64,000 nucleotides of DNA from Cladopsammia gracilis. Taxonomy: Eukaryota; Cnidaria; Anthozoa; Scleractinia; Dendrophylliidae. Position 1 is the stretch's first letter, and each line of letters opens with the position of its first letter. Positions 59,801-64,000 of the stretch are shown piece by piece. Both the position numbers and the translations under genes were made by a program. Location of the stretch: NCBI GenBank assembly GCA_022457155.1, contig JAJGOT010000115.1, positions 132,501 to 196,500 of the forward strand. The letters run 5' to 3'. The notes under the pieces are model-generated. The model was not told the DNA's origin, searched no databases, and worked only from the letters and a program-made list of their open reading frames with translations.

Positions 59801-62800
59801 AACCAACTCAAAAGTTAGAACTACACTACATGTCTCCATAAGTGACTCTGCAAGTGAAAGGGTTAAATGCCGTAGTCAAGAATAAATAAACAATAACCAC
59901 CATTTGGCATGAAAATATGCACGGATATTTGTTCACGGATGTTATTTGTTTTGAGAAGCATACAGTTTGGTCAGACCAGACCAGGGTCTCTCTCTCGCTC
60001 CAGGAGACGTGAAGAAGAAATACCCCGGGGACGAGGTTGATTCAGGAGTGTTGGTTTCATTAGAAGCAAAGGCGGACACTTAGATAGTGTCATGTTTTTC
60101 CGCGGTTCAAATATTTTTTTTTTCATATATTCACGGCATACTTAACAAATTTACACCGGTTTTCCGTGGTGTGGACTCTTATTTACCTCGATTTACGTCA
60201 TCACATGGTCAAAATGTTGTGGACTCACGAGGCGCAGCCGAGTGAGTCAGCAACAAATTTTGACCATGTGATACGTAAATCGTGGTAAATAAGAGTCCAC
60301 ACCACGGAAAACCGGTGTAAATTTGTTTTTTACAACAATATTTAGAAAAAAATACAATGAAAAATCGAAGTCTTGTTACAAACGTGACAGCAAAGAAAGA
60401 GCAAGCATTGTCTATAACTTTCTCGCAATCTGATTGTTTTTTTTTTTTCAAGCGCGCATGATGTTAGTGTCAGCACCGTTGTCTGGACTCTCATTTACCA
60501 CTCACGTCGACCAATCAGATTGCGAGTTTGGCGGCAATTGTGGTAAAAATATATATTTACTATCATCGGGTATATTACGAACTCGCAATTGACCATCTAT
60601 CCATGTGGCTTGATAGCTCAATGGATAGAGCATTGCACCGGTATCACAAGGTTATGGGTTCGAATCCCGTTCAAGGCCGATTTTTTTCACGTTGCTTTTC
60701 CAACTGCTTAAGTTGAGAGCACACTGCGAAGATCACAAATTTCACTCATGTTTATCCGCAGTTCTAATATATGATTTTCATATATTCACACACAGATAGT
60801 ACATTGTTATCTATTTGGATTGAAGTGGCTATCTCGATTTTGTTTTTACGAATTGCCTTCCTCATAAGTTTTTTAACTCCAGCAATATCCATACCATTTC
60901 CTTTCAGATGTGCTCTCGAGACCTTGGATCGCCTCAGCGAGTCTCTGGATCTGACTGACTTTGCATCGAGAATCATTCACCCTATAATCAGGACTCTGGA
61001 CTCTTGTCCTGAGCTCCGCACTACAGCTATGGATACTCTGTGTTCTCTGGTGTTTCAGCTGGGAAAACAATATTCTACTTTTATTCCTACAGTAAACAAG
61101 GTAGGACGTAATGCATATCAAACATGAGGACGAGTTTTTTTTTTCTGCGAATACTATCCAAGGCCAGGGTTGTACTGACGTTTCTGATCATTTCCCGAAG
61201 ATTGCCGAAGACATGCGATTATGTCGACGTTTCTGGTCATTTCCCGAAGATTGCCGAAGACGTGCGATTATGTCCGAAGTTCAGTATTTTTTCTTGGGGA
61301 GGGGGAAGGGGTGGGGGCAACCAGAAATGTTCGTGTGGCATTTGTTATGGTAGCTGTAATCACATCTCACATCGTATAATTCAATCATTATGATGTAACC
61401 TTTCTCTTTCGGTTTTGCAGGTCACATCGAAACACCGGATTCAGCACCAACGTTATGAAATTTTGATTTGCAAGATTGTAAAGGTTTGTCTGAGTCAATG
61501 TGATTGGTGAAAAGATATAATTAAAATGATCATTTTGGTAACTACATTTTTTTCACTGTGTACCTTATTTCATCTGCTAACTTTGCTTTATCCTTTTAGA
61601 GCCCATTTTTGTTAGACTGGGAAAATGAAGTCTTGTCACGCCGCCAAAAAGCGGGTCGAGGTAACCTGGCAGATGACTCAGCCACAAATGCTGCCATTGA
61701 AGCAGCGAGCATAAAGAAGCTGACCTTTAAAGCAGACAGTCTTCAAAGAGTAAGAGTTGCAATTACTTTGCGCGTATATGTAAATCTAGCGTTTACAGCC
61801 ATTTCTGGCAATTTCTTGGCGTTGCGGCTGTCGCGATCACCAAATGACGTAAAACACTCAAAAGATTCAAAACCACTAATCAAATACCCACACCACAATA
61901 CAATAACTTCATATTGTAGGTATTTAATATGTAATCTGATATGCTTTATTAGTCTAATTTTTTAGTCCAGTCCTTCTAGTGTTAAATGTTTTACTATTCT
62001 TATACTCCTGGCTGAGAAATTTCTAAAATCTGATTGGCTGAGACGAGCTGTATTTCAGCCTAATTTGAAATACATACATGTAGAAATTACAGTTGCCGTG
62101 GCAATGGGAGGGAAGGCTTTGTCTTGTTGTTCAAACAATGGCGGACAGCTTTCCTGAATTTAATGACAGTGAAATACAATAATTGAAGGAAAGTTAAGAA
62201 TTTGCCAGCATAAAAAAGGTACGAAGACCTGACAATTTTGAAATATTACTCGAGGTATTTATCCCAAATACCCCTAGAAACCATTGTATTTACCTATACA
62301 TATTTTCTATTACAATGTTCCAAAATTAGTCATACTAGTGTAGGTTTTGTTCTTTCCTTTTCTTGTCTAGTGTTTTTTATCGTCTGCCTTGTTTTTGCTT
62401 TAGTGTTTCCGATGTTGATGGGAAAGACGCCTTTACAAAATCACAAGAATGCGTAATCACGTTATCACGTTGTCGCGTGCAAGTTGCATCTTCAAATCGC
62501 ACGTGTGAACGGGCGACGATTTCAGTGCGATTTGGGCGCAATTTGTTGCGCGATGTCGCAGAAGTTTCGATCATGTTAATCTGATGCAAGTTGGCGGCGA
62601 TATTTTGGGAAATCACAGCAAATCAAAGCAAATGTCGCACCCAAATCGCACAGGAAATCCCCGCCAGTTTACACTTGCGACAAAAGTTACATTAGAGAGC
62701 GCGACAAAAATCGCATCAAAAAGCGTACGTGTAAACGGGCCTTTATACATGTATAAGCAACACAATATTGCAATATGAAAATTTAGTGTTATCAACTCAG

Positions 62801-63755
62801 TTTATAAACCAAATTTTCATGTTGGACTCTCCGACCGACGCAGAACCACAGTTCCTTTAGAAACTTACCCCTTTATTCACAAGATTACAATACACTAGAG
62901 AAGAGTAAAGCAAATTCCAATCTGTACTACGGCAAATTGTGCCTTTTCACAGGCTTGGGGAGCTACAAGGTGTGTTTCTAAAGACGATTGGATGGAATGG
63001 TTACGAAGACTAAGTGTCGAGTTTTTGAAGGAGTCGCCTTCTCCGGCACTGAGGTCCTGCTGGGCCACCACACAGACCTACCCACCTCTTGCAAGGTACT
63101 AAACAAACCTAATTTTCAATAGATGTTAATTTAGAGCGGTTTTCAGTTGTGTCGAAATTAATTTCGCGATTGCCTTGGTTTTACATTGCTACTGGCTAAA
63201 AAATCTCGTGCCACTTTCAAAACCAATCGTGACTTGATCGCACGCGTTTTCCCGCGCTTGGCGCCGGCTACATGTATTTGCTTCGAGTTCTGATTGGTTC
63301 ATTTGATTGTGTGCGTCTGTTGTGATTGGCCAGAGTAATTACTTTGGTTTTACGACACTCAAGTGAAAACCGCTCCATGACAACTTGGTTAAATTAGTCT
63401 TGTTTATTGATTTGATTGAGATAGTTGTGTCTTCGCTTGTTGAGTTGTTTGTCTCGGTACTAAACAGTAATGATGTTGGGAACAGTGCTTTTTGTCAGAG
63501 TTTTGCTTTGAAGTTATGGGTTAAATTGGCTGCCAACTGGATTTTAGTGTAATTTTCATCACCCGTTTATCTACCTTTGTTTCCTTTCTTTTCAGGGACC
63601 TGTTCAATGTTGCCTTTGTATCCTGTTGGTCAGAGCTTCACGAGGAACTTCAGAATGAATTGGTAAAACATTTAGAGATGGCTCTGGAGTCACAGATCCC
63701 AGAGATCACTCAAACTCTCCTGAACCTCGCAGAATTCATGGAACACACAGAGAAG
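20812..63755 (+). CDS. MTOR: Serine/threonine kinase mTOR, N-terminal 1,334 codons (partial, 35 exons)
   Basis: Exons: 20812-21019, 22372-22604, 23363-23464, 23679-23780, 24109-24252, 24730-24945, 26407-26519, 27555-27600, 28132-28265, 28756-28884, 29489-29556, 30143-30238, 30748-30831, 32146-32270, 33091-33202, 33877-33983, 39399-39497, 40288-40410, 41131-41208, 42362-42454, 43320-43360, 43774-43867, 44002-44128, 51769-51908, 53227-53283, 54607-54660, 55139-55225, 56323-56409, 58876-58956, 59253-59365, 60908-61100, 61421-61483, 61600-61749, 62953-63095, 63596-63755. All junctions are in phase. The product follows animal TOR from its start ([27 protein letters not shown]) through the HEAT repeats ([44 protein letters not shown] helix) to the start of the FAT domain ([13 protein letters not shown]). 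TOR is the catalytic core of TORC1/TORC2, which control growth; these HEAT repeats bind Raptor or Rictor. The FAT end, FRB and kinase domains lie beyond the window. Exon 33 is divergent. The intron after exon 19 has a GC donor. Confidence 0.96.
21836..22184. mobile_element. MITE with GGCCCTGTTTACATGG-type ends
   Basis: Inverted ends (GGCCCTGTTTACATGGAGGG versus CCCTTCATGTAAATAGAACC) with internal facing copies of AGGGTGCCCCTCC / GGAGGGTCGCC. In MTOR intron 1. Confidence 0.65.
22690..22815. mobile_element. piggyBac-like MITE fragment (reverse orientation)
   Basis: Shares GAGTCAATTATGGAGACATG and GAAACCTCTTCAGTAGTACT with the family at 2201-2408, in opposite orientation and incomplete. Confidence 0.6.
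25192..25629. mobile_element. Tc1/mariner-type MITE
   Basis: Inverted ends CAGTAAACACCCGCATATAA and TTATATGCGGGTGTTTACTG, with TA on both sides. The interior is built of facing AAGAACA/TGTTCTT stretches. In the MTOR intron after exon 6. Confidence 0.85.
26585..26800. mobile_element. piggyBac-like MITE copy
   Basis: Contains CCAAGAGTGCCAAACATTAA, then GTACTGCCGATCAGGTTTCG, and ends GAGTGAAAGGGTTAA. Same family as 2201-2408. Confidence 0.7.
27720..27848. mobile_element. Truncated copy of the GGGACCGGTCATTATT family
   Basis: Ends AATAATGACCGGTCCCT, matching the termini at 15976 and 20606, with C-rich subterminal sequence (CCCACCCC, CCCCTCCCCC). Only one end is present. Confidence 0.6.
28440..28720. 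mobile_element. Hairpin MITE, same family as 13920-14222
   Basis: Facing GAGTGTTTCATCTGGATATC and ATGTCTGGATTCCTTTATGA, followed by GTGATTTCCTTTGTGTTCTC, the reverse complement of the sequence at about 13970. Confidence 0.6.
29640..29960. repeat. Intronic repeat debris
   Basis: Includes GTGATTGGCCAGAGTAATTA, also present in the MITE at 63134-63375, and a GAACTC-rich segment. Boundaries are unclear. Confidence 0.35.
30925..31060 (-). mobile_element. tRNA-derived SINE, minus orientation
   Basis: The minus strand reads TCTCATAGCTCAGTGGTTGG (box A) and ends CAGATTTTTGTCTTTGGCC. It is the same family as 51587-51690 and as the tandem array at 52018-52930. Confidence 0.75.
31181..31868. mobile_element. 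MITE with AGGGCTCGAAATT ends
   Basis: Inverted termini AGGGCTCGAAATT and AATTTCGAGCCCT. Both ends are rich in TCGCAAA/TTTGCGA motifs facing each other. The 96-codon and 118-codon frames inside show no domain. In the MTOR intron after exon 13. Confidence 0.75.
32919..32957. repeat. (GGAA)n microsatellite
   Basis: GGAAGGAA tract with two interruptions. It follows a repeat block (GGGTAAAGCAGGTGACCATT) whose relatives are at 58570-58745 in opposite orientation. Confidence 0.85.
33530..33840. repeat. Degenerate minisatellite (ATGAAAATTCATGGCC units)
   Basis: About 15 irregular copies of a roughly 20-bp unit built around ATGAAAATTCATG, itself nearly palindromic. In the intron just upstream of exon 16. 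Confidence 0.75.
34073..34354. repeat. Left 282-bp palindromic terminal repeat
   Basis: The outer arms are complementary (CAACCTCGGACAAAACTG...TAGTTTTGTCCGGGGTTG). An inner stem is formed by CAATGTTGTTTTG (34178-34190) and CAAAACAACATTG (34226-34238), next to facing C-rich and G-rich tracts. The loop carries TATTAC on the minus strand (34218-34223). This nested-hairpin design resembles parvoviral ends or rolling-circle origins. Confidence 0.85.
34644..35255 (+). CDS. Rep-like HUH endonuclease (N-terminal half of a Rep protein)
   Basis: 203 codons. The region after an acidic N-terminus carries the three motifs of a rolling-circle initiator in the right order: motif I YLLTYSQ (residues 33-39), motif II HYHLAV with the two metal-binding histidines (82-84), and motif III YVTK (125-128) with the presumed nicking tyrosine Y125. 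Such proteins cut one DNA strand at an origin and stay covalently bound through the tyrosine. The spacing and the YxxK form are closer to CRESS-DNA/geminivirus-type Rep than to Helitron Rep, which has two tyrosines. The frame runs into an A12 tract (35216-35227), after which the reading continues in the next ORF. Start choice: first ATG, in an AAAATGG context, preceded by AT-rich sequence. Confidence 0.75.
   Translation: MDLLKSYDSDESFSDDSEPARVQLGEKDVRSVYLLTYSQANMELFSSREDFALAVVRSFSNGSAKIVHWCCCRESHQISGKHYHLAVKLDRNQRWVSSKESLRSEYGIVVNYSSCHHNYYSGWRYVTKSDSNYIESVDHPDLKNSQEPRTSSASRAKRSRCKGLRKGKECGALDDTESEEEMGDADTLSSRKKKKKEKAAICV
35229..36081 (+). CDS. SF3 helicase domain (C-terminal half of the Rep protein)
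   Basis: The open frame extends back to an ATG at 35152, but homology-like content starts after the A12 tract. A charged linker ([19 protein letters not shown]) leads to a P-loop GNANCGKT (about 35635-35658). It is followed by a Walker B-like CIFLNDFRW and a motif C-like [11 protein letters not shown], the order expected for superfamily 3 helicases of CRESS and parvovirus Rep/NS1. The role would be to unwind DNA from the nick made by the N-terminal domain. It joins the upstream HUH ORF only by a frame change at the poly-A run, either slippage or a disabling indel. The stop at 36081 is 446 bp from the convergent transposase stop. Confidence 0.75.
36090..36355. promoter_or_regulatory. Cluster of ACGGTTAAC / GTTAACCGT repeats between the convergent genes
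   Basis: At least six copies of (A)CGGTTAA(C), in both orientations, within 260 bp. They include facing TTTCAACGGTTAACAGC and GATGTTAACCGTTGAAA. This resembles iterons, the short repeats that Rep proteins bind, but it could also be a plain intergenic dyad. No promoter or poly-A function can be read from sequence alone. Confidence 0.4.
36528..37626 (-). CDS. Tc1/mariner-type DD34E transposase, one frameshift
   Basis: Two frames on the minus strand, 37126-37626 and 36528-37151, together make one protein if the reading shifts at a T9 run (37180-37188). The N-terminus has a helix-turn-helix ([20 protein letters not shown]), a GGRPKK hook and a second HTH ([20 protein letters not shown]), the bipartite DNA-binding design of Tc1 transposases. 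The catalytic part has AFYLDGVSF (first D), VQDNCPVQN (second D) and IHCIENFF (E). Thirty-four residues separate the second D from the E, giving DD34E. The element's TA target duplication agrees with this family. It is transcribed from the right end, opposite to the Rep genes. Confidence 0.85.
37829..38110. repeat. Right 282-bp palindromic terminal repeat
   Basis: Same orientation and length as the left copy. The only difference I noticed is AAACATAGAG instead of AAACATAAAG. The inner stem is at 37934-37946 and 37982-37994; TATTAC is on the minus strand at 37974-37979. The outer side abuts TA and continues into MTOR intron sequence. Confidence 0.85.
38649..39118. mobile_element. Short repeat, relative of 14265-15916
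   Basis: Starts ATTACTCATGCGCAAAGC, contains ATGCAAATTTATGCACGC, and ends CATGCGCATGAGTAAAGGC...GAGCCTCTTG. It also holds three ACTTCCGG boxes (38768, 38812, 38828), an ETS-type motif. In the MTOR intron before exon 17. Confidence 0.55.
40477..40690. repeat. (GAT)n microsatellite blocks
   Basis: Three GATGATGAT tracts separated by unique sequence, in the MTOR intron after exon 18. Confidence 0.9.
43055..43285. repeat. Minisatellite (ACATGCATGTGCATGCAAGTC units)
   Basis: About eight units of 21-27 bp, made of ATGCATGTGCATGC (alternating purine/pyrimidine) plus AAGTCAAAAC, ending 35 bp before MTOR exon 21. The open frames through it (CMHVKT-type repeats) are by-products. Confidence 0.85.
44646..44758. 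mobile_element. Hairpin MITE next to the CACTA-like element
   Basis: Facing ends TAGTCTGCTACACAGCC and GGCTGTGCAGGAGGCTA, with GTTTGGGTCATCACGAAA / TTTCGTGACAATCCAAAC inside. It directly abuts the TAA that flanks the next transposon. Confidence 0.65.
44880..45400. repeat. Left subterminal minisatellite of the CACTA-like element
   Basis: About four to five units of roughly 115 bp, each with AAATGGGATTTAATAGTCCC and TTGGGTTTCTTTTGGGTCA. The palindromic CCCATT/AATGGG motifs recur throughout. Confidence 0.85.
45790..49117 (-). CDS. Transposon-borne multi-exon gene, possible DNA-binding protein
   Basis: Exons read with confidence: 48973-49117 ([14 protein letters not shown]...), 48651-48882, 48038-48251, and a terminal exon 45790-46182 (ends KVKKEIEM). 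Near-identical short exons 46913-46966 and 46750-46797 both end in the codons for TDN and look duplicated. A 15-nt exon (GISPL, near 47783) and an exon at about 47660-47716 are likely, but one phase in this part does not close, so the middle is provisional. The N-terminal half is acidic. The 48038-48251 exon has [14 protein letters not shown] and ends in a basic RRYRRKRKQ. No DDE motif was seen. Transposon-encoded regulators such as plant TNPA are an analogy only. Family not recognised. Confidence 0.6.
49118..49290. promoter_or_regulatory. Bidirectional promoter candidate of the CACTA-like element
   Basis: 173 bp between two divergent start codons (49117 minus, 49291 plus). It is GC-richer than its surroundings, with ACGCGCGCAAG, ACCACGCGCATG and CCACGCGTC. 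No TATA box. Function is inferred from layout only. Confidence 0.4.
49291..50064 (+). CDS. 257-residue transposon-borne ORF, unknown function
   Basis: A single open frame starting [20 protein letters not shown] and ending SSSRWRKET. The C-terminal 90 residues look like a small beta-rich, BAH- or chromo-like module ([48 protein letters not shown]). I recall comparable segments as accessory ORFs of coral repeats, but cannot name a family. The N-terminal part has a CNCS cysteine pair. The absence of stops and the continuous domain-like pattern argue that it is a real gene. It diverges from the minus-strand gene of the same element. Confidence 0.6.
   Translation: MEVRKVQCWSRSEIATCNCSEKPYRHVEASDVPVDSIPGAAFVSKNCFMADRGFGGTVFSSGDAVVVQVDGEEVVSKLDCFLSLRVINDLASPKLLVKLLFYSSIIDDNELPVKDFWSGFSKVHSREIRDPAFLQINGILRKVILYKSEDNVLTVADYQRQSQSLPFSVIVPVYPENGDMLMIQGEGINDIWYGHVHSTDYKRKTVNVFFFVESNRSRNVFVREAQGRYARNVVPWESVIGIAEGQWESSSRWRKET
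50436..51020. repeat. 42-bp minisatellite, about 14 units
   Basis: Tandem unit TTCACTACTTTGGGAATAAC + ATGGGGATATATTCCCATKTTA. Each unit holds the near-palindrome GGGAATAACATGGGGATATATTCCC in two overlapping reads, so it can fold into a row of hairpins. Because 42 is divisible by three and the unit lacks stops in several frames, long repetitive ORFs appear on both strands (50344-51123 +, 50454-51020 +, 50406-50984 -). These are not genes. It is the right subterminal region of the CACTA-like element. Confidence 0.9.
51587..51690 (+). mobile_element. tRNA-derived SINE copy
   Basis: CCTCTCATAGCTGAGTAGTT (box A) then GTTCGATTCCAGTTGAGGA (box B-like) and the tail GACTCAGATTTTTTCATTG. A single copy 330 bp upstream of the tandem array of the same family, just before MTOR exon 24. 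Confidence 0.75.
52018..52930 (+). repeat. Tandem array of 12 SINE-head units ending in a full SINE
   Basis: Twelve units of 71-72 bp, each CTCTCATAGCTCAGTGGTTA (box A), GAGCATCCGACCAGTGTGTG and AACCTAGTATATGGCCTAGT. Units are almost identical; two carry an extra T (GGTTTAGAGC). Only the last unit continues into box B-like GGTTTGATTTCTGTGTGG and the SINE tail GACTCAGATTTTTGTC. The array therefore arose by amplification of the SINE head. In the MTOR intron after exon 24. Confidence 0.9.
53461..53756 (+). mobile_element. Second SINE family, tRNA-derived head plus core
   Basis: Head GGTGGTCTAGTGGTTAGCGC...GGTGGTTCGAGCC (boxes A and B), then a body containing TTTCCTTAGACAAGGAACTT, CCCAGGTGTATAAATGGGTA and a tail ending GGCTCGAGTGCGACTTTACC. 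Such conserved cores occur in several animal SINE families; the exact family is not named here. Confidence 0.75.
53932..54283. mobile_element. MITE with nested hairpin
   Basis: Outer ends AATAGATTCCATTTGGCCG and CGGCCAAATGAAATCTATT. Inside, GATCACAGATGACGTCAAAA faces TTTTGACGTCTTCTGTGATC (54143-54250). The part at 53990-54110 is shared with 16990-17080. Confidence 0.7.
55392..55519. mobile_element. Hairpin MITE
   Basis: AGCCTGTTCCAGGCGTT and AACGCCTGGAACAAGCT at the ends; the interior is also partly self-complementary. In the MTOR intron after exon 27. Confidence 0.75.
55850..56240. repeat. Repeat with CACGATACAAT / ATATCGATA motifs
   Basis: Left side has repeated CACGATACAAT; right side has ATCGATATTCGTATCGTGAG. 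A truncated relative lies at 33235-33320 (TTTCTCACGATACAATACTC). Probably a MITE; exact ends are not clear. Confidence 0.5.
56590..56933. mobile_element. piggyBac-like MITE copy with insertion
   Basis: Starts TTAACCCTTAACTCACAAGA and ends GTGAGAGAGTTAA. The family core (GTTTCATTTGAATGGCCACA, GACTCAAAAGTTA) is intact. About 110 bp near the left end, including a TTTACTTTACTTTATTTTA tract, are extra. Confidence 0.65.
57313..57703 (-). pseudogene. GIY-YIG endonuclease fragment of a Penelope-like element
   Basis: The minus strand encodes [20 protein letters not shown], then [12 protein letters not shown]. After a frameshift near 57490 it gives [20 protein letters not shown] and [20 protein letters not shown]. 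This is the order of the cysteine-motif/GIY-YIG region of Penelope-like elements, where it acts as the integration endonuclease. The 'YVGYT' core has been lost, so it is dead. Confidence 0.7.
57755..57919. mobile_element. Hairpin MITE (AGGGCCTGGTCGCACTACAG)
   Basis: Near-perfect inverted ends AGGGCCTGGTCGCACTACAG and CTGTAGTGCGACCAGGCCCT, with a further stem GCCCGTGCAAAA / TTTTGCACGGGC. Nested inside the Penelope-like remnant. Confidence 0.85.
58010..58157. mobile_element. Hairpin MITE with TA flanks
   Basis: CAGCTATTTCAATTAACG and CGTTAATTGAAATAGCTG ends, TA on both sides, and an inner stem GCCAAGACCGCAAGGTAGTA / TACTACCTTGTGGTCTTGGC. Also nested in the Penelope-like remnant. Confidence 0.85.
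58570..58745. repeat. Duplicated repeat block
   Basis: AATGGTCATCTGCCTTACCC occurs twice (58581 and 58721), with G-rich sequence between. The reverse form is at about 32812. Boundaries not determined. Confidence 0.5.
59389..59863. mobile_element. piggyBac-like MITE with four internal tandem copies
   Basis: Starts near CCTGTTAATTCCTAAGAGTG and ends CAAGTGAAAGGGTTAA. Between them a roughly 92-bp block (AAATGGTACCATGCAAAAGT, GGTTTCATTTGAATGGTCAC, GACTCAAAAGTTAGAAC) is repeated four times with few differences. Other family members carry it once. Confidence 0.8.
60144..60327. mobile_element. Hairpin MITE (AACAAATTTACACCGG)
   Basis: Long near-perfect palindrome: AACAAATTTACACCGGTTTT faces AAAACCGGTGTAAATTTGTT, continuing through GTGTGGACTCTTATTTACC and ATTTACGT. 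In the MTOR intron after exon 30. Confidence 0.85.
60607..60682 (+). mobile_element. tRNA-like SINE head
   Basis: TTGATAGCTCAATGGATAGA (box A) and GGGTTCGAATCCCGTTC (box B), followed by a T run that could end pol III transcription. The acceptor stem pairs poorly and the anticodon arm is irregular, so a SINE head is more likely than a functional tRNA. Confidence 0.6.
61168..61285. repeat. Short tandem pair with CCCGAAGATTGCCGAAGAC
   Basis: Two direct copies of about 56 bp (GACGTTTCTGATCATTTCCC ... GCGATTATGTC). Related to the inner part of the MITE at 6885-7280. Confidence 0.65.
63134..63375. mobile_element. MITE with GAGCGGTTTTCA ends
   Basis: Ends GAGCGGTTTTCAGTTGTGTC and GACACTCAAGTGAAAACCGC; the inner TGATTGGCCAGAGTAATTAC is shared with about 29905. 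A partial relative is at 63775-63920 beyond the last visible MTOR exon. Confidence 0.75.
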
Positions 63756-64000
63756 GTACTTTCTTAATCCAATGTAATTCTGCGATTGTTTTGATTCTTC
63801 ATTGCTACCCTTGTGATTAGCCTAAGAATTCTCGAGCCACTTTTTCAACCACCAGAATTGAAGCCAAAATCAATCGGGACTTGTTCGCTCGTTTACCCGC
63901 GCTTGGCCTAGATATTTGCTCATTCGTTACTTAATTTTATATGGGCCGTTATGAACACATTTTCATTGTTGCTATTGACGTAAAATAAACGTGGACAACT

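Overview
This is eukaryotic nuclear DNA, most likely from a stony coral or another anthozoan cnidarian. The reasons are short phase-consistent exons in AT-rich introns, an EGF/PAN secreted protein of a type common in coral gene sets, and very dense MITEs, tRNA-derived SINEs and DNA transposons. No bacterial gene, operon, rRNA or CRISPR array was seen. All statements come from reading the sequence; no database search was run.

Left part (1-20.6 kb). A complete five-exon minus-strand gene (2409-5634) encodes a 345-residue secreted protein: signal peptide, PAN/apple-like domain, two EGF domains and a C-terminal domain. A broken EGF exon lies in its last intron, and a piggyBac-like MITE sits exactly on its stop codon. 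From 5.7 to 20.6 kb there is no intact host gene, only mobile DNA. This includes a 1,989-bp element with 610-bp inverted repeats and a 7-bp target duplication (9466-11454), SINEs, and a nested stack (15976-20606) holding a LINE fragment and a decayed hAT transposon.

Main gene (20812 to beyond the right edge). The plus strand carries the 5' part of MTOR, the TOR kinase. I resolved 35 consecutive exons (4,002 coding nt, 1,334 codons) covering the HEAT-repeat region up to the start of the FAT domain; the kinase domain lies outside the window. Every exon junction is in phase, and one intron uses a GC donor.

Two gene-bearing transposons sit in MTOR introns. (1) 34073-38110 is a 4,038-bp element flanked by TA duplications. 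It is bounded by two nearly identical 282-bp repeats, each an imperfect palindrome. It carries a virus-type replication initiator (HUH nuclease plus SF3 helicase) on the plus strand and a Tc1/mariner-type DD34E transposase on the minus strand. I know of no described element with this combination; it is the strongest candidate for something new. (2) 44760-51207 is a 6,448-bp CACTA/EnSpm-like element (TAA duplication, CACAGG termini, subterminal minisatellites) with a divergent gene pair and no transposase that I could recognise.

Other intronic features are an array of twelve ~71-bp SINE-head repeats (52018-52930), a Penelope-like GIY-YIG remnant (57065-58238), an internally expanded piggyBac-like MITE (59389-59863) and many hairpin MITEs. 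MTOR is the only host gene in the right two thirds; the rest is mobile DNA in its introns.
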